Shown in pieces: positions 27,110-35,529 of a stretch of DNA of 60,423 nucleotides. Position 1 is the first letter of the stretch; each line of letters begins with the position of its first letter. Where the stretch lies: positions 1-60,423 of the forward strand of contig JAOPWJ010000172.1 of assembly GCA_025965715.1 (NCBI GenBank), in the 5' to 3' direction. Source of the stretch: Blastococcus sp. (GTDB taxonomy: Bacteria; Actinomycetota; Actinomycetes; Mycobacteriales; Geodermatophilaceae). The translations under genes and the position numbers were made by a program. Under the pieces are notes generated by a model. The model was given only the letters and a program-made list of their open reading frames with translations. It had not been told where the DNA came from and searched no databases.

Positions 27110-28014
27110 CGGATCTCCTCCCCCGCGGCCCGCTGGGAAAGGGCGGCCGGGACCTCCGCGGTCTCCTCGGCGGACGGCGGCTGCACGCTCATGCCCTGGC
27201 GGCCGAAGGCGCCGACGATGCGCGCCCGCAGGTCGCGGCCCACCTCGAACTGCTTGCCGGGAAGAGTGCGCGCGACGACCCGGACGTTGACCTCCTCCAG
27301 GCCCAGGCTCTCCACGCCCATCACGCTCGGTGGGTCGAGCAGAAGTGGGCGGAGAGCGGGGTCGCGGAAGGCCTCGCGGCAGACCTCGCGCAGGATCTCG
27401 TTCACCCGGTTGACGTCCACGCTGGTGGGGACCGGGACGTCGACCACGGCGCGCGCCCAGTCGCGGGAGAGGTTCACGACCTTGGCGATCGCGCCGTTGG
27501 GCACGGTGACGACCTCACCGTTGGACGAGCGGACCCGGGTGATCCGGAGGTTGACGTCCTCCACGGTCCCGGTCGCGGGTTCGCTGGCGCCCGTGACGGT
27601 GATCGCGACGACGTCCCCGAAGCCGTACTGGCGCTCGGTGATGATGAAGAAGCCGGCCAGCACGTCACCGACGATCCGCTGGGCGCCGAAGCCGAGGCCG
27701 ACACCGAGGACGGTCGCGGGCGCCACCAGCCCGGTCACCGGCACGCCCAGTCGGTCGAGGACGAAGAAGACCGCGATCGAGTAGATGAGGACGATGGCCA
27801 CCCAGGTCAGCACCTGGGTGAGCGAATGGCGGTGCTTGGCGGCCTCGGACCGGACCAGTGCGTCCCCGCCGATGGCCTGCCGGTCGATCCGGTCGGTCAG
27901 CCGGTTTCCGATCCACGAGACCAGGCGGGCCATCAGCACCGAGCCGAGGATGATCAGCACCACCTCGAGCCCGCGTCCCGAGAGCCAGGTCAGCAGATCG
28001 TGGATCGCTCTCAT
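27106..28014 (-). CDS. small-conductance mechanosensitive channel (MscS family)
   Basis: This 302-residue protein has three N-terminal membrane helices. TM3 contains the Gly/Ala-rich pore segment VLGVGLGFGAQRIVGDVLAGFFIITE, then the beta domain (GTVEDVNLRITRVRSSNGEVVTVPN) that is the signature of MscS, and the alpha/beta C-terminal domain. It opens under membrane tension to release solutes during hypoosmotic shock. ATG 28014 gives a normal family start. It is coupled to the Thr-rich membrane protein by a GTGA overlap. Upstream genes on the same strand (thioesterase and two small proteins) may share its transcript. Confidence 0.93.
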   Translation of the reverse strand: MRAIHDLLTWLSGRGLEVVLIILGSVLMARLVSWIGNRLTDRIDRQAIGGDALVRSEAAKHRHSLTQVLTWVAIVLIYSIAVFFVLDRLGVPVTGLVAPATVLGVGLGFGAQRIVGDVLAGFFIITERQYGFGDVVAITVTGASEPATGTVEDVNLRITRVRSSNGEVVTVPNGAIAKVVNLSRDWARAVVDVPVPTSVDVNRVNEILREVCREAFRDPALRPLLLDPPSVMGVESLGLEEVNVRVVARTLPGKQFEVGRDLRARIVGAFGRQGMSVQPPSAEETAEVPAALSQRAAGEEIR

Positions 28015-28069
28015 CGGTGTCCAGCCTCCTGTGCCCGGCGTCGGGGTGCCAACTCGCGCACGGTGCGGC

Positions 28070-28876
28070 TCATCGGGGCTCCACGAACAGCGACTGCGCC
28101 GACCGGCCGATCGCCCCGGAGGTGTCGAACAGCACTGCGAAGCACTGGGCCGCGCCCGTGCCGCCCAGGACCGTGGCGGCGTCCATGCCGAGCCAGCCAC
28201 CCTGCGGCGGCCGGGTGAGCGCGATGGACAGATCGACGTTGGCGAACGTGGCCCGGTTCCAGTCGAGCGCCGCCGAGATGCCGCTCGCGGCGTCGGTCAT
28301 GACGAGGAGGTGCTGCAGCGGGTTCATGGCCTCGCCGTCCACGAGCTGGCAGCGCGGGCGGGTCCAGGCGGTCGCGGGGCCGGGCTCGTTGAAGCTGCCG
28401 GCGGCGAAGCGCCACTCCAGCGCCCGGTGGTAGGCCACGTCCTCGGTGAAGAAGGCGGCGTCCTCCGGCCGGCTCTCCTCCGGCCCGGCCGGCGCGGGAT
28501 GAGGCGGGGCGTCGGTGGGCGCCCCGCCGTCGTTCCGCACGCGCATGCGCCAGGCGGACAGCCGCATCAGGGGCCGGTCGTCGGGCCCCGACAGCACCGC
28601 CTCGACCAGCTCGACGCGGCGTCCCGGGCGGACGACGTCGGCGCGCACTCGGACCGGTCCCACCGGCACGGGGCCGAAGATGTCGTAGGCCAGGCGGACG
28701 GTCTGGCCGTCGGGGATCGCGCCCGCCCGCTCGGCCTCCCGCGCGAGGAGCGCCGCCGGAGGCCCCGCGTGCTGCAGGCCCGGGTCCCAGGGTCCGATGG
28801 TCAGCGGCGTCGCGACGAAGCCCGCAGCTGACGAGCCGTCGTCCTGCGGGAGGTACAGGGCCGAGGGGAGGTCCAT
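28070..28876 (-). CDS. acyl-CoA thioesterase-like double-hotdog protein
   Basis: This 268-residue protein has two hot-dog halves of the TesB-like thioesterase family. The first contains the GLQHAGPPAALLAREAER helix with PDGQTVRLAYDIFGPVPVG strands; the second contains LLVMTDAASGISAALDW with a closing strand near SLFVEP. Such proteins hydrolyse acyl-CoA or bind acyl chains in the cytosol. It lies 22 bases downstream of the small membrane protein gene and 55 bases upstream of mscS, so it is likely part of one reverse transcript. Confidence 0.82.
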   Translation of the reverse strand: MDLPSALYLPQDDGSSAAGFVATPLTIGPWDPGLQHAGPPAALLAREAERAGAIPDGQTVRLAYDIFGPVPVGPVRVRADVVRPGRRVELVEAVLSGPDDRPLMRLSAWRMRVRNDGGAPTDAPPHPAPAGPEESRPEDAAFFTEDVAYHRALEWRFAAGSFNEPGPATAWTRPRCQLVDGEAMNPLQHLLVMTDAASGISAALDWNRATFANVDLSIALTRPPQGGWLGMDAATVLGGTGAAQCFAVLFDTSGAIGRSAQSLFVEPR

Positions 28877-28898
28877 GCCCGCAGTCTCTCGGTCCGGT

Positions 28899-29267
28899 TC
28901 AGCCGCTCGACCGGCGGGCCTCCCAGACCGCGAACGCCGTCCAGGCTGCGGCGGCCGCGGCGGCGAGCAGCCACAGCCAGCGGAGCTCGTCGTCTGTCGA
29001 CAGCACCAGGAGGACGGTGACCACGAGCACCGCGCCGGCCACCGGTGACGAGCGCAGGAGGGTGCCGAACGTGTCCGGACCGGGGATTGCTCCGAAGATC
29101 ACCGTCGCGACGACCAGCAGGAAACCGCAGAGGGCCGCCAGGAAGGCGCAGGTGATGCCGATCTCGTCGGGGAGCACGATCGCGCCGACAACGAACGCCA
29201 GCCCGCCGACGGCGAGCCCGATCAGCGTGCGCCGGCGACGCCGGGACCACGGTGGCCGCTCGTCCAC
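28899..29267 (-). CDS. small four-helix membrane protein, unknown
   Basis: The protein is about 122 residues, with a basic N terminus (SRRRRRTLIG) and four hydrophobic segments (about residues 16-32, 36-60, 75-92 and 96-114). I recognise no family. GTG 29267 is chosen because it sits 9 bases after the stop of the DUF4287-like gene and keeps the basic start. It ends 22 bases before the thioesterase gene, so it is probably part of the same operon. Confidence 0.6.
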   Translation of the reverse strand: MDERPPWSRRRRRTLIGLAVGGLAFVVGAIVLPDEIGITCAFLAALCGFLLVVATVIFGAIPGPDTFGTLLRSSPVAGAVLVVTVLLVLSTDDELRWLWLLAAAAAAAWTAFAVWEARRSSG

Positions 29268-29275
29268 GGTCGCGC

Positions 29276-29491
29276 TCAGGGGTTCTGGTCGTGGGCGGCG
29301 GTGTCCGCGGCCGCCGCCGCGGTGTCCTGCCGCACGCCGTGGGCCTCCCTCGGCCACCGGCGCACGGCGTTGTGGTCGACCGGGTCGACACCCGAACTCG
29401 CCAGGAGAGCGACTCCTTCGTCGAGCGATCGGCCCGTGCGGGCGGTCAGCGACTGGGCGACGGCGCTCGTCATCTGCTCGGCGGGGGCCAC
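29276..29491 (-). CDS. small DUF4287-like domain protein
   Basis: The frame encodes about 71 residues beginning VAPAEQMTSAVAQSL, followed by TARTGRSLDEGVALLASSGVD and DHNAVRRWPREAHGV. This resembles the DUF4287 domain, where a TGRSLDEW helix and KAVRRWLREEHG helix are conserved. The usual tryptophan after DE is glycine here, and the last helix has proline instead of leucine, so the copy may be decaying. The start is uncertain (GTG 29491, GTG 29494 or ATG 29473). It is the first gene of the reverse run down to mscS and is divergent from the EamA gene. Confidence 0.5.
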   Translation of the reverse strand: MAPAEQMTSAVAQSLTARTGRSLDEGVALLASSGVDPVDHNAVRRWPREAHGVRQDTAAAAADTAAHDQNP

Positions 29492-29583
29492 CACCGAACG
29501 GTAGCCGGGACGGCCGGGATCGGGCTCGGCGTTCCATGCACTCCGTAGGTGGCACGGGGGAGGTAGGCGACTACATTGCGGCC

Positions 29584-30549
29584 GTGTCCCGCGTCGCCCG
29601 CCCCGCCGTCGGATACGCACTCACCGTGGCCGCGGCCGGCTTCTTCGCCGTCAACGGAACCGTCTCGACGCTCGCCCTGCAGGCCGGCATCGCGCCCACC
29701 AGGCTGACCGCGCTGCGGTGCACCGGCGCGGCCCTGGGCCTGCTGGGCGTGCTGGCGGTCGTGGCTCCGGGACGGTTGCGGATCACCTGGCGGGAGCTGC
29801 CGTTCCTCGCCGTCTTCGGCGTCGTCGGTGTGGCGTTGACCCAGTTCCTCTACTACGTCGCGATCGGCCGCATGCCGGTCGGCATCGCGCTGGTCTTCGA
29901 GATGACCGCGCCGGTGTTCATCGCCCTCTACGTGTGGTCGGTGCGCCGTGAGCACGTGCGCAGCCGGCTGTGGCTCGCGCTCCTGCTGTCGCTGTCGGGG
30001 CTCGTGCTGATCGCCGAGGTGTGGCGGGACGGCGGGTCGCTGGATCCGCTGGGGGTGGTCGCGGCACTGGTGGCGGCGCTGTGCCTGGCGACCTACTACG
30101 TGATGGGCGAGCGCGGAACGGGGACGCGGGATCCGGTGACGCTGACGTGCTGGAGCTTCGTGGCGGCGGCGGTGTTCTGGTCCGTCGCGGCGCCGTGGTG
30201 GACCTTCGATTCGACAGTCCTTGTCGAGCGTGTCCCGGTGTCGATCGGTTCGTTGCAGCTGCCGTTGTGGGCGCTGGTGGCCTGGATCGTCGTCCTGGGC
30301 GCGATCGTGCCGTTCTGGCTGTCGATCGCCGCGCTACGCCACCTGCCACCGACGGCGGCCGGCCTGGTGGCCACCGTGGAGCCGGTCTTTGCCTCGGTGA
30401 TCGCGTGGCTGTGGCTGGAGCAGGTGCTCACCGCGTGGCAGGTCCTCGGTGGCGCCGTCGTCCTGACGGGGATCGTGCTGGCGCAGACGGCCCGGTCGAC
30501 CCGTGTGCCCACCCCGCTGCGTGAGACCCCCGCCGCGCTGTCGTCCTGA
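29584..30549 (+). CDS. EamA family (drug/metabolite) transporter
   Basis: This 321-residue protein has ten hydrophobic helices in two EamA repeats. The first repeat includes GFFAVNGTVSTLALQAGIAPTRLTALRC, and each repeat ends in a helix such as LTQFLYYVAIGRMPVGIALVFEMTAPVF or ASVIAWLWLEQ. These carriers export amino acids or other metabolites. GTG 29584 is used, but ATG 29536 is also in frame, and the GGGGGAGGT upstream lies far (about 16 bases) from 29584, so the start is not settled. Substrate unknown. Confidence 0.87.
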   Translation: MSRVARPAVGYALTVAAAGFFAVNGTVSTLALQAGIAPTRLTALRCTGAALGLLGVLAVVAPGRLRITWRELPFLAVFGVVGVALTQFLYYVAIGRMPVGIALVFEMTAPVFIALYVWSVRREHVRSRLWLALLLSLSGLVLIAEVWRDGGSLDPLGVVAALVAALCLATYYVMGERGTGTRDPVTLTCWSFVAAAVFWSVAAPWWTFDSTVLVERVPVSIGSLQLPLWALVAWIVVLGAIVPFWLSIAALRHLPPTAAGLVATVEPVFASVIAWLWLEQVLTAWQVLGGAVVLTGIVLAQTARSTRVPTPLRETPAALSS

Positions 30550-30655
30550 GTGAGGGTCGGACACGGTCGGCACGCGGACCACTCGCGCCACCCACCCCCG
30601 CGTCCTTCGGCGGGCCGGCGGATCGCCGCCCTCTCCGGGGTGGTCGGTCCTCCCC

Positions 30656-32554
30656 TCAGAAGGGCGCGGGGTCGTCGTCGGTGGTGTCGGGTGGTGGGGG
30701 TCGGCCGAGGACGCGTTCGGTGGGTGTGAGTGGTGGGTCCACCCGCGGTTGGGGGCTCGTGGCGGGTGCTGTGTGGGCGGTGGGTGGTGGGTCGTCGGTG
30801 GCGTAGGCGGGCGGGTGAGTGGTGATTCGTTGGCCGCCAGGGGTGGTCCATTGGAGGCCGCCGTGGGGGAGGCGGTGCATGGTCCAGCCGGGTGCTTGGT
30901 GGCTGAGGCGGTGGTGGTGGCGGCGCAGGCAGCAGAGGTTGTAGGTGCTGGTGGGTCCGGTGGGCCAGGGGGTGTTGTGGTCGAGGTCGCAGCGGTGGGC
31001 GGGGGTCCGGCAGCCGGGGAAGCGGCAGCGGCGGTCGCGGGCGCGGACGAATCGTTGCAGCGCCGTGGCGGGGCGGTAGCCCGGGGTGGCGGGTGGCGGT
31101 CCGAGGCCTCTGTTGCCGGTGGCGCATCGGCGGAGTTGCCCGGCGTCGGTCAGGGCCAGGAGTTGGCCGCTGATCTCCTCGATGACGGCGATCGTGGGCA
31201 GGTGCGTCAATGCGGTGCCGGCCACGGTCGGGACGCCGAGCAGCGCGGCGAGGTCGGCGGCTGCCTGTTCGTTCGCGCTCGACCTCGGACTCGTTGCGGA
31301 AACCCCCTCGGCGGACGTCGGTTGGGCGGCGGTCTGCTCGGGGTGGGCCTCGGCCTGAGGATCGTCGGGCGTGGGTGCCTCCGGTCGGGGTAGCAGGCCG
31401 AGGGTGTGGGCGAGTTCGCGGACCACGACGGCGGACACGACCTCGCCGTCGATCTCGCCGGGCTGCTCGCCGCCGGTCAGGGTGTCCACGGTGGCGAGGA
31501 GCTGCAGTTGCGCCTGCACCGGCGGCCGACCGGACGCGCCGGGCCGCAGAATCAGGTCGGCGAAGCAGTCGACCATTCGCTGGTCCTTGGTCCGCTTGTC
31601 CTGCGGGGTCTGGCAGGCCTGGGCGTAGTTCTCCAACGCGCTGCGGCAGGCCAGGGCGACCGGGGTGGGCAGGGTCGCGGACAGGGTGGCCATGCCGTCC
31701 TCGCCGGGGAACATCCGCACCTGGCGCTCCCGGATCGCCGCGGCAAGCCGCCGGGTCGCCGCCGCGGCGTCCGCGCGCGCCACCGCCCGGCGGGCCGAGG
31801 CCTTCAGCTGGGCCACCGTCCGGCCGGCCGCCCCCGACAGCAGCCGCTCCTCCGCCTGGGCCCGCACCGTGGGATCGGTCAACGGGGCGAGCACCTCGGC
31901 CAGCATCCGGGCGTGCGCCCAGCCGATCACCCCGTCCTCCAGGGCCGCCACCGTCGCGGAAAGCTGGGCGACCAGCGTCACCGACACCGACAGCAGCTCC
32001 GAGGCCGCCGCACCCGACATCCCGAAGGTGCCCGCCACTTCATCCACGGCCCACTCGCTGACCGCCGTCAACACCGCCGGCCGGGCCGCCCGCGAGGCTG
32101 CCGCCGCGGCACCCACCTCCTCATCGGGCCGATCCAGGATCGCCGCCGGCCGCTGCGCGGCGAACGCCGCCAACTCCCGCGCCTGCACCGCGGCCTGCCG
32201 GCACGACTTCAGATACGCCGCCTTCGCCGCCGTCAGATGACCGGCCCCGGTCTCCAGCAGCTGCCGCAACAACGCCGACCCGGCCGGCAAGTCCTCGACT
32301 GACTGCGCCGACGGTGGGTTGGGCACGTCTTCGGGGATCGGACCGGGCACCCCGTCGAGCACCTCCACCAGCGGCCCGGTCGACGGCTCGGTCGGCGGTG
32401 GGACCGACGGCTCGGTCGAGGGCTGCGGCGCCGCCGTTCGCCGGCCGTGCGGCTCGCCAACGACGATGAACACCGGGGCGCCGGGCAGGCCGGCCAGCCT
32501 CTGACCGAGCAGCTGCTCGACGGGTGACACGTACCTCACCCCGTCATCGAACAT
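30656..32554 (-). CDS. DUF222 / HNH endonuclease-signature protein (13E12 repeat family)
   Basis: This 632-residue protein has a DUF222 helical region (about residues 90-380, with SAARPAVLTAVSEWAVDEVA and IGWAHARMLAEVL) and a Pro/Ala-rich spacer. The C-terminal HNH nuclease motif reads CRFPGCRTPAHRCDLDHNTPW, then TYNLCCLRRHHHRLSH, with zinc cysteines and the catalytic histidines. It resembles the multicopy 13E12 family of mycobacteria. Its ATG lies inside a perfect LexA box (32547-32562), so it should be induced by DNA damage. The product's role in repair, or as a selfish element, is not known. Its 3' end contains long runs of G on the plus strand. Confidence 0.9.
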   Translation of the reverse strand: MFDDGVRYVSPVEQLLGQRLAGLPGAPVFIVVGEPHGRRTAAPQPSTEPSVPPPTEPSTGPLVEVLDGVPGPIPEDVPNPPSAQSVEDLPAGSALLRQLLETGAGHLTAAKAAYLKSCRQAAVQARELAAFAAQRPAAILDRPDEEVGAAAAASRAARPAVLTAVSEWAVDEVAGTFGMSGAAASELLSVSVTLVAQLSATVAALEDGVIGWAHARMLAEVLAPLTDPTVRAQAEERLLSGAAGRTVAQLKASARRAVARADAAAATRRLAAAIRERQVRMFPGEDGMATLSATLPTPVALACRSALENYAQACQTPQDKRTKDQRMVDCFADLILRPGASGRPPVQAQLQLLATVDTLTGGEQPGEIDGEVVSAVVVRELAHTLGLLPRPEAPTPDDPQAEAHPEQTAAQPTSAEGVSATSPRSSANEQAAADLAALLGVPTVAGTALTHLPTIAVIEEISGQLLALTDAGQLRRCATGNRGLGPPPATPGYRPATALQRFVRARDRRCRFPGCRTPAHRCDLDHNTPWPTGPTSTYNLCCLRRHHHRLSHQAPGWTMHRLPHGGLQWTTPGGQRITTHPPAYATDDPPPTAHTAPATSPQPRVDPPLTPTERVLGRPPPPDTTDDDPAPF

Positions 32555-32565
32555 GCGTTCGATGA
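32544..32565. promoter_or_regulatory. LexA (SOS) box over the DUF222-HNH start codon
   Basis: TCGAAC-N4-GTTCGA at 32547-32562 equals the known mycobacterial LexA consensus. The symmetry extends to nine base pairs per arm (32544-32552 with 32557-32565). The ATG of the HNH gene (32554-32552, reverse) is within the box, so LexA would block both transcription and the start region. This is usual for 13E12-type genes. Confidence 0.85.
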
Positions 32566-32951
32566 TAGTTCCACTTCGAGGTGCTGACCAGCGGGAACAG
32601 TCCCTGTGGAAACTGGGTGACGTGTGACGTGACAGAGCAAGCGCACGCCCGCCTAGCTGACACGGGCACGTCCACGACGTACGGCGGCAGGGCGTGGGGG
32701 TGCCGTGTCACGAACCGTTGGATGTTCGTCTCGTACGGCTCGGTCCCGACGACGGATGCCCGCCACGTAGTCGCGGAGTCGACCATCTCCATGCAGAACT
32801 CGCGAACGTCGATGTTCGCCGTCGAGAACCGGTTGGCCATCAAGGGCGACACGTGTCGCGGGGCGACGTTGCGGCCGAACCAGTCGATGTATCGGCTGTT
32901 CCTGGTTTCTCCGTCTGCGGATTCCAGTGCAGCGCACATGTCCGGAATCAC
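32544..32951 (-). CDS. hypothetical protein, probably a truncated remnant
   Basis: The frame gives 135 residues from a GTG at 32951. It contains RNSRYIDWFGRNVAP, NIDVREFCMEMVDSATTWRASVVGTEPYETN and PPYVVDVPVS, a composition that looks genuinely coding but differs from the neighbouring genes. I recall hypothetical proteins of this type with an extra segment between the DWF and NIDVR blocks, which would make this an internal deletion. The same frame stays open upstream to 33009 without a start codon, directly after the stop of the DUF2237 gene. Its 3' end runs into the SOS box and 11 bases of the HNH gene. The GC content is visibly lower than its surroundings. Function unknown. Confidence 0.45.
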   Translation of the reverse strand: MIPDMCAALESADGETRNSRYIDWFGRNVAPRHVSPLMANRFSTANIDVREFCMEMVDSATTWRASVVGTEPYETNIQRFVTRHPHALPPYVVDVPVSARRACACSVTSHVTQFPQGLFPLVSTSKWNYHRTHVR

Positions 32952-33005
32952 AAGGGCGCCGGAAAGGGCTCCAAGTAGCCGCTGTTCCCCATCACTAGGG
33001 CAACC

Positions 33006-33410
33006 TCAGGCGAGGCCGCCCGGGTCGTCAGGAACGTCCACCGCGTGCTGCCGCAGCGCCTCGATCGGCACCACTTCGAGAGTTCGTTCGTTCGTGGCGG
33101 CCAGGACGACGCCGGCCGCGGCGCCCGCCTGGTAGGCCTGCAACCAGCGGACGGCCACGACGCACCAGCGGTCGCCCGGCATCAACCCCGGAAAGCCGTA
33201 CTCGGGACGCGGGGTGCTCAGGTCGTTGCCCAGGTCCCGCTGCATCGCGAGGAAGTCGGCCGACACGACGGCGCACACGGTGTGCAGGCCCAGGTCCTCG
33301 GGCCCGCTGCTGCAATTGCCGTCCCGGTAGAAGCCGGTCATGGGGTCGGTGCCGCAGGGCTGCAACGGCTCGCCAAGCACGTTCCGCTCGTCGGTCGGAT
33401 CGGGCGACAC
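33006..33410 (-). CDS. DUF2237 family protein
   Basis: This 134-residue protein has the full set of DUF2237 signatures: NVLGEPLQPCGTDPMTGFYRDG, then CSSGPEDLGLHTVCAVVSADFL, GNDLSTPRPEYGFPG and MPGDRWCVVAVRW. The family is widespread in bacteria and has conserved cysteines, but its function is unknown. It starts at GTG 33410 and lies between two stretches of degraded sequence. It is itself intact. Confidence 0.88.
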   Translation of the reverse strand: MSPDPTDERNVLGEPLQPCGTDPMTGFYRDGNCSSGPEDLGLHTVCAVVSADFLAMQRDLGNDLSTPRPEYGFPGLMPGDRWCVVAVRWLQAYQAGAAAGVVLAATNERTLEVVPIEALRQHAVDVPDDPGGLA

Positions 33411-33465
33411 GGGCGCTCCTCGGACGGCGGGGGTGCGCGGGCGGCGCGGGCACAGGATGGCATCC

Positions 33466-33567
33466 GGCGGTTCGGCCGTCGATCCGGCCGTCCTCGATCA
33501 TCTCGAGTGCCTCGTCGAAGGCGCGCTCCACGGCCGCGATGTCCTCGTGCTCCTCCGGATGTCGAAA
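33466..33567 (-). pseudogene. possible 3' remnant of a Nudix (GDP-mannose pyrophosphatase-like) hydrolase gene
   Basis: The reverse frame reads EHEDIAAVERAFDEALEMIEDG followed by RIDGRTA. It closely resembles the end of NudK-type Nudix proteins (a GEDIEV strand, then a FDEALxMIxDGRIxDAKT helix). No upstream Nudix box (GX5EX7REUXEEXGU) is present in any frame of the remaining sequence to 33760. I therefore read this as a fragment. The remainder of 33411-33761 shows no other recognisable feature apart from weak leader sequence for the acyl-CoA dehydrogenase. Confidence 0.35.
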
Positions 33568-33761
33568 GGAGCCGCATGTCGCCCACCGCTAGGCGCTGCT
33601 CCTCCCGACCGCACGACCGGGACCCTCTGCGGCCCATCCGCGGCGGCCACGATCGGCGGTGGTCCTGCTCACCTTCACGGATGACGACGGCAGGCGCCGG
33701 GCACCCCGAGCGGCCAAGGTGTACCGAATCAACCGCCCCCAGCGAGTGGAGACGACCGACG

Positions 33762-35036
33762 ATGGCGTCGAGCGACCAGAACGAGACGGCTCGGGAGACC
33801 TGGCAGCCCAAGCCTCCGGAGCTGCTGCCGCCATGGCACAGCGCTGAGCGCGAGCGGCTGCAGCTGCAGGCCCGGCGCTTCGCGATGGACGAGGTGCTGC
33901 CGGTCGCCAACGAGCTCGACCCGCAGAAGGGCGAGATCCCGCCGTCCCTGCTCGGCCGCCTGGCCGACCTCGGCTACTTCGGGATCACCGTGCCAGCCGA
34001 AGCCGGCGGCCTGGGCCTCGGCGTCTTCGAGTACTGCATGGTCAGCGAGGAGCTGGCCCGTGCCTGGATGAGCAGCGCCAGCATCCTCGCCCGGTCACAG
34101 GGCCTGGGGACGGCGGTGGCCGACGAGGCCCGCCGACGTGAACTGCTCGGCCGCAGTGCCACGGGCGACTGGATCGGCGCCATCGCGTTGTCCGAGCCCG
34201 ATGCCGGCTCCGACCTCGCCGGCGTCTCCACCCGAGCGGTGCTCGAGGGCGACGAGTGGATCGTCACCGGCCGCAAGCGCTGGTGCGGCAACGCCAAGGC
34301 CGCCGACTTCATCCAGGTGCTCGTCCGTGAGCGCGACCCCGAGCCGGGGGAGTCCCGCTCGAAGGGCCTGATCAACCTGCTGCTGGAGAAGAAGCGCGGC
34401 GAGTTCCCCGAAGGCCTCTCCGGATATCCCATCGACAAGGTCGGTTACCACGGCTTTCTCACCTGGGATCTCACCTTCGACGGCGTCCGGCTCCCGAAGG
34501 GCAACGTGATCGACGAGGGTCGGGCCGCACGGGAGGACAGCGACGAGCAGGGGGAGGCAGCGAAGCAGGCGGGCTTCGCCGAGGCGCAGAAGTTCCTCAA
34601 CACCGCCCGTGTGCACACGGCCGCCCGAGCGGTGGGGCTGGCTCGAGCGGCGCTGGAGGACTCCATCCTTTACCTGCAGGAACGCGAGCAGTTCGGCCAC
34701 CCGATCGGCGACTTCCAGGCCCTGCGGTTCGCCGTCGCCGAGATGGCGGCGCAGATCGAGCAGTCCCGCGCCTTCTACCGGCAGGTGGCCCACCTGCTCG
34801 ACCTCGGCCTGCCCTGCGAGAGGGAGGCGTCGATGGTCAAGCTGGAGGCCACCGAGATGTCGGTGCGGGTGACCAACCAGGCCATGCAACTGCACGGCGG
34901 CAACGGCTACACCACCGAGCGCCAGGTCGAGCGGCACTGGCGCGACGCACGGCTGACCACGATCTTCGAGGGCACCAGCGAGATCCAGAAGCGGATCATC
35001 AGCGACCGGCTCCTGCCGCGGAGCCCCCTCACCTGA
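33762..35036 (+). CDS. acyl-CoA dehydrogenase family protein
   Basis: This 424-residue FAD enzyme has the acyl-CoA dehydrogenase signatures ALSEPDAGSDLAGVSTRA (FAD/substrate loop) and REQFGHPIGDFQALRF in the C-terminal helical domain. It closes with LHGGNGYTTERQVERHWRDARLTTIFEGTSEIQ. It catalyses alpha,beta-desaturation of an acyl-CoA, passing electrons to ETF. ATG 33762 gives a natural start; its ribosome site GGAG is 11 bases away and weak. A stretch of about 40 residues after GYHGFLTW (DEGRAAREDSDEQGEA) seems slightly longer than in typical members. The gene stands alone, so chain length and pathway are unknown. Confidence 0.9.
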   Translation: MASSDQNETARETWQPKPPELLPPWHSAERERLQLQARRFAMDEVLPVANELDPQKGEIPPSLLGRLADLGYFGITVPAEAGGLGLGVFEYCMVSEELARAWMSSASILARSQGLGTAVADEARRRELLGRSATGDWIGAIALSEPDAGSDLAGVSTRAVLEGDEWIVTGRKRWCGNAKAADFIQVLVRERDPEPGESRSKGLINLLLEKKRGEFPEGLSGYPIDKVGYHGFLTWDLTFDGVRLPKGNVIDEGRAAREDSDEQGEAAKQAGFAEAQKFLNTARVHTAARAVGLARAALEDSILYLQEREQFGHPIGDFQALRFAVAEMAAQIEQSRAFYRQVAHLLDLGLPCEREASMVKLEATEMSVRVTNQAMQLHGGNGYTTERQVERHWRDARLTTIFEGTSEIQKRIISDRLLPRSPLT

Positions 35037-35106
35037 TCCACAGCGAGCTGACAGCTTCGACGGGCATCCTGAGGGGACGACGTCGTGCCCCTGGAGGAGC
35101 TCTGCC

Positions 35107-35529
35107 ATGACCCCGCCCCCGAACGTTCCGCCCGCTCGTGCGTCCGACGCCGATCGGGAGGCGGTGGTGCGCGAGCTGCACGACGCGGTCGCCCGCGGTC
35201 TGCTCAGCCTCGAGGAGGGCGACGAGCGCATGGCCGCCGCCTATGCCGCCCGGTTCGCCCACGACCTGCCTCCGCTGACCGCCGACCTCCCGCCGGCCCC
35301 GGCCCTCGCACCGGCCGCCCCCGGGTGGCGGTCGATTGCGGTGCTCGTCTGGCTGCAGCTGCGCACGCTGTTCACCCGGGAGGCCTGGCGCAGCGTCCGG
35401 GCCAGGCCGCGGCGGGCCATAGCCGTCGTCATGGCGCTGGGGGTGCTGTCCTTCGGTGCGGCCGCCGCGGGCGAGGCCTTCGACCACGGCGAGCACGCTG
35501 ACCGGCAGATCGAGCACGTCGAGAACTGA
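35107..35529 (+). CDS. DUF1707 (SHOCT-like) domain protein
   Basis: The 140-residue protein opens with RASDADREAVVRELHDAVARGLLSLEEGDERMAAAYAAR, matching the DUF1707 domain found in many actinobacterial proteins. It has one hydrophobic segment near residues 108-122 (AIAVVMALGVLSFGAAAAG) that may be a membrane anchor. Function unknown. The following gap, 35530-35814, shows no convincing gene: a reverse frame of about 97 residues starting at 35720 is hydrophobic, but it overlaps this gene and is not supported by other evidence. Confidence 0.78.
   Translation: MTPPPNVPPARASDADREAVVRELHDAVARGLLSLEEGDERMAAAYAARFAHDLPPLTADLPPAPALAPAAPGWRSIAVLVWLQLRTLFTREAWRSVRARPRRAIAVVMALGVLSFGAAAAGEAFDHGEHADRQIEHVEN

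Noticed and set aside
30656-32554. Insertion sequence or intron around the HNH gene
   Set aside because: No transposase, terminal inverted repeats or target-site duplication could be found, and the frame is a normal DUF222-HNH gene.
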